Assembly (NCBI RefSeq): GCF_963678975.1
Contig: NC_089277.1
Span: 25,432,672 to 25,496,671, forward strand
Length of the DNA stretch: 64,000 nucleotides
Source of the DNA: Dysidea avara
Lineage: Eukaryota > Porifera > Demospongiae > Dictyoceratida > Dysideidae
Direction: 5' to 3'
Shown here piece by piece: positions 11,876 to 23,544 of this stretch. How positions within the stretch are numbered: the first letter of the stretch is position 1; every line of letters starts with the position of its first letter. The position numbers and the translations under genes were made by a program. Under the pieces are notes generated by a model. It ran no database searches. It was not told the origin of the DNA and saw only the letters and a program-made list of their open reading frames with translations.

Positions 11876-11893
11876 ACTAGTATATCAAAAATT

Positions 11894-12099
11894 CTATAAA
11901 AAGCACTGAAACAAGGATTATCAAGCTACATTGGTGAATTCAAATCACAATCAAACAATACAACTGATGATCCATACTCACAATGAAACTTAGATATAGA
12001 TGTTGGCATGTGACAGTAGAGATCATTGTTTGCATTGTATGATTGTGATTTGAATTCACCATTGTAGTTTGATAATCCTTGTTTCTGTGGTTTTTATAG
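11894..12099. repeat. Foldback MITE
   Basis: Arms of about 65-90 bp: CTATAAAAAGCACTGAAACA at the left and the reverse complement ending CTGTGGTTTTTATAG at the right, sharing GGTGAATTCAAATCACAATC. Non-coding. Confidence 0.75.
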
Positions 12100-13100
12100 C
12101 AGCATAGATCCCTACTTTACTTTTAAATTCAATATTTATAAAATCATCATACAAAATTTCAAGAGGGGAAATTTTTACTTCCTCAGGATCTTTTATGCAT
12201 TGACTTTATAATGCAAGTTACAAAATCAGTGGTATAGTTGGTACGCATTCACTTGAGCCCCCTCCAAATATAGTAATATCAAAGAGGTGAACATCTGTTC
12301 ACTCCCAATGGTTTTGTATTGGAACAAGCATGTTTTCATGTTGTAAACATGTTTGCGCATCTGAATCGTCCTTACTAAATGTATGGGATATTTTTTAAAA
12401 CCTCATAACTCACTTGTTCTTTCCCGTATGAAAGCGCTTTTTGATTAACGTTTCCGGCGTTTAAAGGGCTTCACAGCACTACTAAATGTTTGGGCAGCTG
12501 GCCCATGTAACAAGAGTTATTAACAAGAAACGAGGACTCAGTGAACACTGAACAGACTATAGTAATGTATATTAGGTATCATGGAGGTCTAGGCTTTCTT
12601 CCCCAAAAATATCACCCAGAACCAGCTTAATGTTTCGTTCTGACAGCTTGGCAGCATTGGTTAGGCATGAACAAGCCAAAAAATTTCTTCAGCCCTCACC
12701 CTAAATCCTGCAACAAGCTAGTTGCTATGAATTTTTAATTGAGCTGATATCACAGCATAATTCATACCCAAAATTAATACTGACTGTATTTATTCCATCT
12801 ATGTTTTGGAACCAATAGTCCAAAAATTCTATACCTTGGCCCAAACAAAAAACAGACCACAGCACTCAATAGCAAATAACATTAGAATCATTTATAGATT
12901 TGAGGTGCGTTCTGTCTTGTTATAGGAAGTTTTTAAAAATAGTTGTTCCAATACTGAATAAAGATGGGGTAGTATTGGAACACACTTTTTGCTGTGTATT
13001 CTACCAACTACCTGCCTGACTGACACCTTCAGCCAAACATAACTCAACAATGGACACTGCTTGAAGGGACTTGGTTTACCAGCAGGTATATTATCTGATT
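12100..13100. other. Intergenic stretch without a recognised gene
   Basis: Scattered short frames only, with no domain-like peptide. The composition suggests old repeats but I could not assign them. Confidence 0.4.
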
Positions 13101-13108
13101 GTTTTACT

Positions 13109-14078
13109 CAGGGACGTAGCTAGCCAGACGGTGGTGGGCACCCCCCACAAAGCACTCGACATTGTTCACAATTGCACAAAAGGCTAATGACCCAATGATG
13201 GGCTAGCCAACATATGATGTATTATTACAGCTTATGTAACTAGCTACATAACTACTTCATTACTGATTGCTACCAATTATCACTTATCAATGGAAATATT
13301 TTCGTCGAGCATTATCGCACGTGCCACAACTGTACTCCAACAAATTCGTCCACAATCATTGTGTCACAGTTACCTACGTCAACCACAGTCTGTGCTGCAG
13401 TCCTAGCAAACTGGCATAGTATGACGAGCTCACTGACTTCAGCCGGCGAAATTCAAACGCCATGTATTGGCACGAAATCCCAACTCTATACCTTTCCTGT
13501 TACCAGAATTTGTAAGCTTGTGACGGATCATCTGACTGACTGACAAAGTGAAAAAAATTAAACTGGCATGCCACTACACTGTACGAAGATCCAGTGTGAT
13601 TAACTCGGCTCGGGAAAGTAAAGTTGGTCCATTTAACACTTTATCACCTCGTAGGTTTGTAGCATCATTGTATATCACTTGTCACTTCTGAGTTGCGACT
13701 CTTGCGAAGCCACTTTGAGCGGGTCATCTGTCTAGATTCAAAAATATGTACTATCACGTGAGTAGTGTAGGCTAAATATAGAATTGTGTCTAATATTTTC
13801 GCTCAGTGAAGACATATTGTCTACACGGGGGAACCCCTGGGGATTCGAGCATACCTTATTTTTAGCGCATTGTTTTATTAATTGCTTGTAACGCGCAAGA
13901 AATCATCGTATTATTATCACCATTCACAAACGCGTTGAATGTTGTGTGCACTCGTGTAGTAGCGCACAAACAGTAATTTGGGATGCGTGTCAGTTACTGG
14001 AAAGCTTGTGACGGAAGTTTTAAAAAACGTCACTTAGTGACGGGGGAGGGCAAATGCCTCCCCTTGGCTACGCCACTG
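13109..14078. mobile_element. Non-autonomous hAT-like element, 970 bp
   Basis: Termini CAGGGACGTAGCTAGCCAG and, reversed, CAGTGGCGTAGCCAAG are flanked by an exact 8-bp duplication GTTTTACT (13101-13108 and 14079-14086). An 8-bp duplication and CAGNGGCGTAGC ends are typical of hAT superfamily elements. The longest frame inside is about 60 codons, so no transposase is encoded. Confidence 0.85.
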
Positions 14079-14671
14079 GTTTTACTTCGAATAAACTACT
14101 TAGCAGTAAATTATCAGATGGAAACATTTTGGCTACTGATAATTTACCTGCAGTAACCCAGTTAGGAATTTTGCAGGAAATCAATGGTAAGTCTGAAGCC
14201 ATTTTACTGTTAATCATGTAAATTTACTGTAAATCTATGACACAGTACACCATCCAGGAATTTTGCAGAAAATCTTTGGTAAGTATGAAGCCATTTTACT
14301 TTTAAGCATGTCAATTTACTGTTAATCTATGTATGACACAGTACGCTACACAGCATTTTAGGTGCCTTGAGACAAAATAGACGAGACGCATCTCTAATCG
14401 CTATAGGCGGCTTGAAGACTAGCTAGACGAGATAAATTGTCTGCTATGATCACATTCTACTCCAATAAGGCTTCTAATCCGTTATATGTACGGATACCTT
14501 TTGGCAAAGCTGATCATGTCCAACTACGCCAGTCCACAATGCATAAACTAGTCTCGCGCAGCCAGACCACTATTTCTCCCCACGGCGCTTATCGATTAGA
14601 GATTATAAGCGCCTGCTCGAAATAAGGTCTGGTACACTTCCAATAGAGCAGTTTCAAAACCATGGTAACAG

Positions 14672-14803
14672 AGCCACTGAGCCTATTTTGCAGCCACTGA
14701 GCCTACTTTGCAGCCACTGAGCCTACTTTGCAGCCTGTCTCTAGTGAGCCACTGAGCCTACTTTGCAGCCACTGAGCCTACTTTGCAGCCTGTCTCTAGT
14801 GAA
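14672..14803. repeat. Short tandem repeat, 20-bp unit inside a longer duplicated block
   Basis: Units of GCCACTGAGCCTACTTTGCA occur in runs of three and then two. The block including CTGTCTCTAGTGA is itself present twice. Confidence 0.85.
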
Positions 14804-15295
14804 CGATTTTTTCATCGCTCTGCAAATACTGAATGTGGTGCTCGTTTGGATGTGAGAGCTCAAGGATTCTGGGGTGTTCGTCATCAACAAGCTTATTTTG
14901 ATGTTCGTGTTTTTAATCCATTGGCCAACACAAATCGCTGCAATTCTCTTGCCAGTTGCTTTCGGTCTCATGATCGAGAAAAGCGTAGGACTTACGAACA
15001 ACGTGTGCGTGAAATTGAAAGGGCATCATTCACACCTCTTGTGTTCTCAGCTTTGGGAGGAATGAGCAAGTCTGCAGAAACCACCTACAAAAGATTAGCC
15101 TCACCCCTTGCTACAAAGAAGAATCAACAATATAATGTTATGATCACCTTTATTCGCTGCAGATTATCTTTTTCCCTACTACGTTCAGCTATCATTTGTC
15201 TTCGTGGAAGTCGTTCTGCTGCTGGTTGGCCTCATAAAGATCTCACTGACTTTTCTTTTGCTGTGAGTGAGGGAAAGCTTCCTCTTTCTGACTGA
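14786..15295 (+). pseudogene. C-terminal fragment of a retroelement ORF, PD-(D/E)XK-like region
   Basis: This is an open stretch of about 170 codons ending TGA at 15293-15295, only about 60 bp before the A-rich tail of the LINE copy. It contains ARLDVRAQGFW..AYFDVRVFNP, REIERASFTPLVFSALGG, and IRCRLSFSLLRSAIICLRGS. From memory this block is common downstream of reverse transcriptase in retroelement-like ORFs of cnidarians and sponges. The D..FDVRV arrangement resembles a PD-(D/E)XK nuclease core, but that is inference. The reverse transcriptase itself is absent, so the fragment is dead. The repeated segment before it (20-bp units) cannot keep one reading frame. Confidence 0.65.
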
Positions 15296-17771
15296 TGAAC
15301 TATATGCAATTTTGTGTGTGTTTGAATAATTAAAAAATTATTAATAGTAAAAATAAAAAACCATGGTAACCAAAAATTACGCAATGGACCTCGCCCCAAT
15401 CGCCATGTTTTTGTACCAGACTGTTTGGTATTGCAAGTTGAATTCCTCGCTAAATTCATGCCAAGACTTATTAATACGTAAGTAAAATAGATGCCAGTGA
15501 TAGAATAAACTATGTAGGTGAGTTATTAGGCATTAAAAGATCCGTATTGCCTTCCAACAGGGCAGTTTCGTAGGAAAGAGAAATGCGTAAAGATGGATTA
15601 GGCCAAATTGCGACCTATTCGCTGCCCAAAGGTGGTTAAAACTAGGGGAAACTTGTAGTATAGGCCTTTATCCAGCACCACAGCATCGTACAGCCACATC
15701 CTGCCTTCCTTGAGTTAGCCAGAATCGCTCATGTGCTGGGATTGCCACTTCGTGTGAAAAAGCAGACAGCGAAATAAGACCGCTAAACTTTAACTGATGG
15801 TTGGTTTTAACATTTGCAAAATTCACCACTAAGAGTCTTCTTTTGCTGGCGTTTTAGGCCCCTATTTGGTGATTATTAGTTTCTCATCCAGCCTTTCTAA
15901 TTATTATGATGCGGGCGGGAGGGTATTACCATTATGCCATTATTTTCACACTGATGTACAGACCTTGTTCAAATTGTCTTTCCTGAGAGAGATAACCATC
16001 ATTAACAATTGTGATGAAAAGATGTACAACAAAACAAATAGGCATGTGAAACCTCGGACAGCATGCGAACACAAAAAGTAGAGGACTACACTGTGGGTAT
16101 GGCAAGGCAAAAACAACAACAACAAAAAAGACTAATTACTGTAATTACAAAAATAAAACTGTCTAATTTGTGCACCACTCTGTACAGTTTCGTGCTAGAA
16201 AAATTCTCTGAGAGGCAGAGATACTGGCAGAGGCAGCAGCATCTAACCATTCCTTAATAATGTGCTTCGAAATCCTTATATCAGCTTGAACAAAGTTTAA
16301 CAAACTAGATAATTCTTGATGGAAGACACTTGAAAATGACCAAGTACCGTGATTTCATCTTACTACAAACATTTCCTTCACCAGCTGATTCTACTTTTCG
16401 TAATCGCCGACTGTTTTTCGACAGTAAACTGAAAGTGAAGTCGATAGAACACGATTGCAACTGGCACTGCAGCAATTTGCTAAGGAAAACAACAGTTCTC
16501 CTGGCGATATATAGCGCATTGTAGCGTTCATCGACAAAAAATTATAAGAGCTTGGCATCACATGTTCTTCTGAGCATGCACAGTGTAATAATGGCTTACC
16601 ATGCGGTAGCTTAAGAAGGATGCGGGCGGTGGATGAGAAACTAATAATCACCGAATAGGGGCCTTATCACAGTTTGGTAGTACGCCATCACCGGTCTTGT
16701 GCCTTTCAGGAGCTCTGGCCAATCCTGGGATAGCTGGATGTGGCTGTACGCTACTGTGGTGCTGGATAAAGACTTATACTGTAAGTTTCCCCTAGTTTTA
16801 ACCACCTTTGGGCAGTGAATAGGGCGTAATTTGACCTAATCCATCTTTACGCATTTCTCTTTCCTACGAAACTGCCCTCTTGGGAAGCAATACGGATCTT
16901 TTAATGCCTAATAACTCGCCTACATATTTGATTCTATCACTGGCACCTATTTTACTTATTGTATTGTATTAATGCTTTACAGTGACCAGCACTGAAGGTC
17001 TGCAGCAACATGTGCTGCAGCCTTAGGATTACCTAACCTAATTTCAAGTTACGTAGTAATAAGTCTTGGCATGAATTTAGCGAGGAATTCAACTTGCAAC
17101 ATCAAACCGTCTGGTACAAAAACATGGCGATTTGGGTGTGGTCCATTGCGTAATTTTTGGTTACCATGGTTTTGAAACTGCTCTATAGGCCAGTTGTGAT
17201 AGCACCTCGATTAGAATTTATAGGTGTTGCCCGCTGCGGCAACATCAATTTTCACGCTCATAGCTACTAAAACTGCACGTTTTCAGCAATAGCTAATTTA
17301 AGACTGAACAACAGTTTAACTAATGAGCAAAGCTTCTATATGTACAAGCGTTGAAACCGGGTTACTAATACTGACCGCTGACCTGGATTAATAAAAATTG
17401 ATGGCTGCACTTTGAGTGCTTGACTAATGCGTTACGTGTACGCATGTGCGAGAGTAGAAATATAAAACTAAGCACATATTATCCGGCATGGTTCCACATA
17501 AGTTTGCAGATAGCAAGACACGTTTCCTGCAAGTGGGTGTGGCTTTAGCATACCTAACACACCGTCACAACGCATTCCTAAATTAGGCGTGGCTCACGAA
17601 AAAGCTGGCCTGATGCAAGGCTAGACCATGTCTCGTACGACGATTGGTGGGCGTGGCTCAGCAGATTCTTCCATTCCTATACAGACAAATGGGCGTGGCT
17701 TAACCACCATAGATAGTTAATTAATTATACCGAACTGTTATCTCCCATTTAAATCTACTGTATTACGGACC

Positions 17772-18135
17772 CGACACTCACACAACTTTAAACTAGCACC
17801 TTACCAACCAAGAATTGATGTATATAAATATTCCTTCCTCCCAAGAACTGTACCAGAATGGAATAGATTAGATGATGAAATTATTGAGACTGACTGTGTT
17901 GAAGAATTTAAGCAAAAATTAGCCCCTTCTATGTATATAGTTAAGTAACTTATCGTAATTGTATATATTTTTATAGTTTATTATTGTAATTGTACATATG
18001 TATATAATTAAGTAACTTGTCGTAATTGTACATACTTATATGGTTAAGTAACTAATTGAAATTGTACACATGTAATTGCACATCAGCATTATACCCCTGG
18101 AGGGTCCTGCTGATTAACAATAAATTTTTATAAAT
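17772..18135 (+). pseudogene. LINE ORF2 C-terminus and 3-prime UTR fragment
   Basis: An open reading from 17772 to the TAA at 17946-17948 gives RHSHNFKLAPYQPRIDVYKY, then SFLPRTVPEWNRLDDEI. This is the usual ending of CR1/L2/jockey-type LINE ORF2 proteins (YSFFPRTxxxWNxLP). An AT-rich 3-prime UTR follows with repeated GTAATTGTACAT and the end GGAGGGTCCTGCTGATTAAC. Everything upstream of the last ~58 codons is missing, as expected for a truncated insertion. Confidence 0.8.
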
Positions 18136-18540
18136 TTTATTTTAATTTACTTATCTATGGAACAAGCAACGTGGCGGGAATAAATCGAGGAAGGTAACTT
18201 GACTTTACAGTTATGTTTGGTGATCACCTATACATACTAAAACAGGTTTGCTGATTTCACCACCATACTTTCCGGCGTCTCATGTAGGCTAGGTGCGCTA
18301 GTTTCAGTAGGAGAGAAAGAATAAATCGATAAATACATGCAGCGTAATCATACAGCATAGATTATAAAGCACCCGGGATTGGAACTCTCAATACTGGCTG
18401 TAGATCAGTCCGCACCCCGGTTTTGTTTAACCATAGATAATAGAGTAATAGGGATAGGAAACGCAAGCTATTTCCGGTTTTATTTTCGTTCGCGTGACGT
18501 AGGTCCATTGCGTAATTGTCCATAGTTACCTAGTTGTAGA

Positions 18541-18729
18541 ATGATGAATAGTAGCATAGGAACGAGCGAGAAACGAATTAACTATGCGAGTGACGCTTCA
18601 GACAACTCCTTCCGGCCTACAATTGTTTATTTAATGCTTGTTGAATCGGTGAATGGAATACTGCCTCAACCATTAGGCCGCGTGGGCGAGCTATCGAAAG
18701 CCATAGCTGTGACTTCTAGGAGGAAGTAG
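18541..18729 (+). other. Unassigned small open frame next to transposon relics
   Basis: A 62-codon frame (begins MMNSSIGTSE) with no recognised domain. Just upstream, GGTCCATTGCGTAATT recalls the termini of the 14.6-17.2 kb element, so this may be repeat DNA. No support beyond openness. Confidence 0.2.
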
Positions 18730-18769
18730 TTAGTACATGAGTGCTCCACAGAATTCTTAACATGGACTA

Positions 18770-19626
18770 AAAGTCATTCTCACGAAGCTTGCCTTTTTTC
18801 GAAGATGCTGGTCGATATGCTGAAGCGCTGTTTTTCGGCCAAACAGTCTAAAATAGGTAAGCCAGGCTGGAGGGAGAGTGTTTGGAGAAAGTTCCACGAG
18901 GTTAGAAGCTCTGTTGATTTGGAGACAGTGTAGAAAACGCTTCCCCAACCATTATATTACAGCATATCAAGGGATCCAATTTTCAAGCAAATGGTTTTAA
19001 GCAATTTAATTGAGAAGATCATTAGGCATGAATATCCTATCACAGCCACGGAGTCTGCCAGTTGTGAGGATAAAGCTATAGGTACTGTCTTGTCTGAAGA
19101 TGAGGAGAAGGTGATCAGATACATAGCTGGTTACATTCTGAGAAAAAGCTAGAGAGGTCATCCCATCCACACAAGGAGGAATTTATTTTATGCTTATGGA
19201 GTATGTGTGAAGATGAAGATGAGACCAACACAGACAATTTTTTTTAACGTACACAAAATCCTGGATAGAAAGAGTTAATCGAGGTGGTCTTTTCCAGTCA
19301 GTAATGGAGCATATCTTCTTTTTAAACAGCTGGAGATTGAAACACAGAAAGTTTACAATCTAGCAAATTTAAAGACAGAATCCATCCCAATACGCAAAGA
19401 AGCTATTAAGAAACTCTTAGAATCAGAGGATGTATACTTTTATTCTGCTGTCAGAAGAACTTGAAGATATTCAAGAGGATTCAAGGTTGGAACTACTACA
19501 AATGATAGTTGACTTGTGGATAACAATTAGATGCTATTCATTTGCTAAATCAGTAATGGAACTGCATAGACAACTGTATTCACTTAACACATCTAAAGCT
19601 AAGTCCCTACGTAAAAACATCACTTA
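18770..19626 (+). pseudogene. Decayed transposase-like ORF, family unresolved
   Basis: Reading across frames recovers one coherent protein relic: WRESVWRKFHEVRSSVDLET, DEEKVIRYIAGYILRK, EEFILCLWSMCEDEDE, SWIERVNRGGLFQ, QLEIETQKVYNLANLKTESI and LSEELEDIQEDSRLELLQMI. It has in-frame stops (TAG after LETV, TAG after ILRKS) and at least three frameshifts. The YIAGYILRK segment recalls the YxAGYxxRK stretch of P/THAP9-type and related transposases. I infer a DNA-transposon protein but cannot name the superfamily. Confidence 0.5.
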
Positions 19627-19737
19627 AGATTATAATATAATAAATGTACAGTGTATTATCATTATTATGGTATACATTCTGCATGATAAAATTCATAATA
19701 CAGCTGCTGCTGTATGTATAATTACAGAACAGATCAA

Positions 19738-20505
19738 CTATGTAGACTTTTTGATTTTCTTGTATCGTGGTCTCTTTGGAAGTGGAAGCTCCAATTCACT
19801 AGCAACATACAATTTACTGGGTCGCTTCTTTGAGTTGGTTCCCCTGCAATTGCCACGAACTGGAGCCAGAGCTATAGAGCTGGCAACCCGTATAGCTGAT
19901 GTATTACACTCAAACTGTTGGACGTTTGGGTTGTCATTTGTTGCCCGTCACTGTCGCTTTTTCCCAAAGAACTGTTCAAGTAAATCTTGACAACACAACC
20001 TGTTGGACAACAAGCTATCCACTCCTGGAAGTTGCAAAATTAGATACTGTGCCATTTCACGAAATGACTTCACTGTAAACATTGTAATAGAAAAGGCATA
20101 ATATAGGCATGAATTATGTACTATATAGTTACCTGCTATTCTAATTCCCTCTGATGTTTCTCTACTTAGAGTCATCATCACTTTTTCACCTTCAGAGAAC
20201 CCTGTTCTTGACTTTGCACTATCCTCCCATTTGTTTAAGTACCCAATAAAATCATTTTCAAGCCACTGCAAAAGATTCAAGGTAATCCATTGTCATTGCC
20301 AACCATTTACTAACTTTGAATCTATCATCCTCAAACTTGGGGAATTTTTTGTATGGTTTCTGTAGAACTTCAGGTTTGTGATACATTCAGAACATTTAAT
20401 GCATCAAAAAACTTGTCCATCATTTCACAAAATTTTGCAGTTCCTTCAAACTCCTCACCCCCCACTTCCAGCAAAGCATCTGACACACACAGCGCAACGA
20501 GAGGC
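19738..20505 (-). pseudogene. P-element-like transposase, C-terminal part, decayed
   Basis: On the minus strand, from about 20505 down to the stop at 19738-19740, successive pieces read VSDALLEVGGEEFEGTAKFC, MMDKFFDALNVLNVS, WLENDFIGYLNKWEDSAKSR, LSRETSEGIRIAG, LLSNRLCCQDLLEQFFGKKR and TNDNPNVQQF..VRGNCRG, ending in a basic LPKRPRYKKIKKST tail. The order matches the C-terminal half of P/THAP9-like transposases (FFDxLNVRS..LSxETxxGxxxT..QDPLExFFGxxRQ). Stops after NVSQT and after KKRQ, plus possible intron remnants, show it is inactive. A TIR element is inserted at its upstream end. Confidence 0.72.
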
Positions 20506-20518
20506 ATAGACTGATCGG

Positions 20519-22305
20519 GGGTCACTATTCAGTGGACTGGACTACTGGACTGGAACACTGGACTGGACTACTGGACTGACATATTTTTGGTTTTTGCACA
20601 TTCTATGGTTGGATTTACGGAGTCTTGCTAGTAAGAACTCTTTGGGCACCTGCAGCCCACTTCTAAACACTGAAGACAAACAGTGGAATATGCGAAAACT
20701 GTCTCTTAATAATTTCGCTACTGTTCATTATGCTACTATACAACACTTATTCCTTACCTGGTGTGTAGTAATGCTGCAGGCAGTGCAGGGAATTCTGCCA
20801 ATGAATGTGACAGCAATAGTTAACCAGCAATCAACTAGCCAGTAGACAATATCCTTCAAGATATATCCTTAGAGCAAGCTTGAGGAGCAAGCTAGTCTCA
20901 TTAGTCTTGCTCTCACTAGTCTCGCTGTTTCAGTGTAGGGGCTTATCAAATAAAGATTATAAGCGCCCATGCTGGAAAATCTCTAATTGGTAAGCCCCTG
21001 CACTGACTAGAGAGGTCTGGCCATGCTGGCGAGACTAGCTTGCTCCTCAAGGATATCTCGAAAGATTGTCTTACTGGCTAGTTGATCGCTGGTTAACTAT
21101 TGCTGTCATATTCAGTTCCCTGCACTAGCGATTCCGGAATTCCGTAAATTCTGCATAAAATTTTCTCCGTGAATCCTCCATTGGGAAGATGGCACAATCG
21201 ATTCGCTGCCGTACGAGTGTTTGATCAAATCGTTTCTAGGGTTTCTGGAGACGAGGAATACGATGGTGCTGTTAGTTTCCTGCTATAAATGTGTTTGTGT
21301 GGTGTTTTATGCCAATTCTAAGATTGTTTTTCAATATATTTACCACAATATAATGTTATCTTTGCAAGAAACGACCCAACACATGTTAGTTACACCAAGT
21401 GCAACATTTTTATCCATGTAGTTTTCATTATTAGTATGCAAAAAGTCAGCAAATTTGCAACATAAATAACCAAGTTGTCTTGTACATCACTTTCAATTGG
21501 TAGCAAGGAGCTAAAAAGTAACAGTAAAAATAACTGTATAAGCAGCTATAAATGAATAGTACTAGTCCTTGTTTTGTATGCACATCGTATTTTGGGTGAA
21601 GGTGACTAGTACAGAGTGTTTGCATTCAGACCAAGTGCAAGTTGTTATGCCATATGTAATGTGCTAAGTTCATGCAACTGTTAGGTGGCCTTCTATAGAG
21701 GTGACCTTTACTGAGAGGGTCTTATAATGATGGCTGCACTATAGTCCATGTACTGAGGTATTTATATCAGGAAACAGAAGTTGAAAATGTTTTTGCAGAC
21801 CTGAGTTATAAACATTTGTTCAATTGTGCCATTTTTGGGGACTTTTTCAATGGGAAGAAGCGGAGAAAAGTTTACCATTTTTAAAGGATAAAATTGCTTA
21901 TAACTCCATCATCCATTGATGGATTTTTAAAAACTAAGTGTTTGTGAGATCCTTGGGAAGCACTGCACAAGCCTGTGCTAAATAAAAATTGTTTCCATCA
22001 ATTTTAAAATTCTCCCAGAATCGCTACCTGCACTGCCTGCAGCATTACTACACACCAGGTAAGGAATAAGTGTTGTATAGTGGCATAATGAACAGTAGCG
22101 AAATTATTAAGAGCCCGTGACAGCTTTCGCATATTCCACTGTTTGTCTTCAGTGTTTAGAAGTGGGCTGCAGGTACCCAAAGGGTTCTTACTAGCAAGAC
22201 TCAATAAAACCAACCTCAGAATGTGTAAAAACCAAAAATATGTCAGTCCAGTAGTCCAGTCCAGTGTTCCAGTCCAGTAGTCCAGTCCACTGAATAGTAA
22301 CCCCC
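20519..22305. mobile_element. Non-autonomous TIR element, MULE-like, with 12-bp target duplication
   Basis: The direct repeat TAGACTGATCGG (20507-20518, 22306-22317) flanks an element beginning GGGTCACTATTCAGTGGACT and ending in its near complement. The TIRs are about 280 bp and contain tandem ACTGGACTACTGG units next to the ends. Long TIRs starting with G-runs and a 9-12 bp duplication suit Mutator-like elements, but no transposase remains and the superfamily is inferred. A nested foldback interrupts the left TIR. Confidence 0.7.
20788..21120. mobile_element. Foldback element nested in the left TIR
   Basis: Outer arms GGGAATTCTGCCAATGAATG and the complement GACAGCAATAGTTAACCAGC frame a hairpin-rich core with CTAGTCTCGC and AGATTATAAGCGCC blocks. 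TGCA flanks both sides (20784-20787, 21121-21124). The other TIR (22020-22045) gives the uninterrupted order GGCAGTGCAGGTAGCGATTC, confirming the insertion point. Confidence 0.65.
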
Positions 22306-22317
22306 TAGACTGATCGG

Positions 22318-22980
22318 TATAGCAGCGTCTACAGCACGTATATAAACAAAGACTGATTACATACGTGTAGCATCAACCCAAACGTATAGATCAGTCTGTC
22401 CCGAACCTGGACTCTTAACTTATAGACGGAACCTCTGTATATGTCACGAGTATAATCGTATTATAGACCCACACAGAGTCACACATACCTCAATACGGCT
22501 GCATACTATCCTCTATACGGCTGTATACGCTTCTGCTAGACCCACGCCTTGCCCTCGTACGGCCCATATCCCCTCCGAGACACCCTTTTAATTAATGACG
22601 TCACTTTCGATTTATTGTTGCTATTTCACGTGAGCCAAAACAAAGTACAGTTGTACAATAATGAAACTGAAACAAAAAAAAAAAGGTAAAACAACCTCAT
22701 AGTCAATGAGTTTTCAGTTATAACTGTTCTGCCTGATCATCACTGAGCTGTGTAGCAATGACCCACAACAGTACTCAATTCTTGCTTTCTTCATATGGCT
22801 GAGAACAATCACATCATTTCTTCATCTGCAAATAGTTAACATTAATGTTCATACTTCGCATGTTGTAAATATGCTTACCAATGCCAGTTTCAAGGTGAGT
22901 AGGTGCACTGAACTTGTGGGACTGCTGTAGTATTTAATTTATTGTTATTATTAATGGATAAAAATTGCTTGGCAGTACAA
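22318..22980. other. Intergenic, no recognised gene
   Basis: Short repeated ATACGGCTG units (about 22493-22535) and a poly(A) run near 22670. No coding signal. Confidence 0.4.
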
Positions 22981-22990
22981 GACTGTCAAG

Positions 22991-23540
22991 CTAGGCCGCA
23001 GGCCTTTGAGAGTGCCCATATCTTGTTGTTCTCCACAAATCATCAAGATTCTTCTTAAACAATGCCACGGTTGGTGCAGAAATAACATCTGCTGGAAGAG
23101 AATTCCACAAATTAACTACTCTGTTGGTGAAAAAATTATGCCTCACTAGCAGCCGAGATCGAAATTTAAAGAGTTTACGGTAGTGACCTCTGGTGGTATC
23201 CGTATTACTCAAAGTGAAAAATGAGGTAGGGTTGATGTCATAGTAACCATTCAATATCTTGTAGGTCTCAATTAGATCTCCCCTTTGACGTCTACAATAC
23301 AGTGAATATAAACCAAGTCTCTCTAGACGAGTTTCGTATGGTAAATCAAATAAACTAGGTAATAACTTGGTGGCACGTCTCAGTACTTTCTCTAGGAGAT
23401 CAATATCTTTCGCCAAGTAAGGGCTCCAGACCTGGATGCAATACTCCAAGTGAGGTCTGATATACATTTTGTACAAAAAAGTCAACAAGTCAACAGAAAA
23501 AAGTTTGAAGGACCTTCTTAGCAAACCAAGAACTAGTACA
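22991..23540 (-). pseudogene. LINE (CR1/RTE-type) ORF2 C-terminal fragment
   Basis: A minus-strand frame of about 180 codons contains LLTFLYKMYIRPHLEYCIQV, WSPYLAKDIDLLEKVLRRAT, RLERLGLYSLYCRRQRGDLI and NRVVNLWNSLPADVISAPTV. This is the canonical end of non-LTR retrotransposon ORF2 (Y..YVRPxLEY..xVWxPY; RR.RGDLIxTYK; NxWNxLP). The 5-prime end stops abruptly at about 23540, so reverse-transcriptase catalytic motifs are missing. The 3-prime UTR is short. Confidence 0.9.
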
Positions 23541-23544
23541 TGAG

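Larger units (their letters stand above)
14670..15356 (+). mobile_element. 5-prime-truncated LINE copy inserted in the left arm
   Basis: The insert is flanked by an exact 14-bp duplication AAAACCATGGTAAC (14656-14669 and 15357-15370). It ends in an A-rich tail (AATTAAAAAATTATTAATAG, then AAAATAAA), the signature of target-primed reverse transcription. Its 5-prime end consists of repeated CCACTGAGCCTACTTTGCAG units. Confidence 0.8.
14646..17187. mobile_element. Long-inverted-repeat element split by a LINE insertion
   Basis: The left terminus GAGCAGTTTCAAAACCATGG (from about 14648) and sequence from 15371 to about 15920 are the reverse complement of about 16625-17187. The arms are roughly 560 bp and the unique core about 700 bp. 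The right arm has an extra ~85 bp near 16965-17055. No convincing ORF lies in the core. A LINE tail interrupts the left arm 24 bp from its end. A diverged single arm is present at 2640-2990. Confidence 0.75.

Noticed and set aside
15866..16651. Several 60-86-codon frames in the core of the long-inverted-repeat element
   Set aside because: They lack any transposase motif, and those in the arms are mirrored by the opposite arm.
18362..18415. Possible tRNA on the minus strand (CTGATCTACAGCC, GAGTTCCAATCCCGG)
   Set aside because: A B-box-like stretch is present but I could not form the acceptor, D and anticodon stems.
19667..19990. Plus-strand 107-codon frame
   Set aside because: The minus strand of the same interval encodes the recognisable C-terminal end of a P-like transposase, so this is its antisense shadow.
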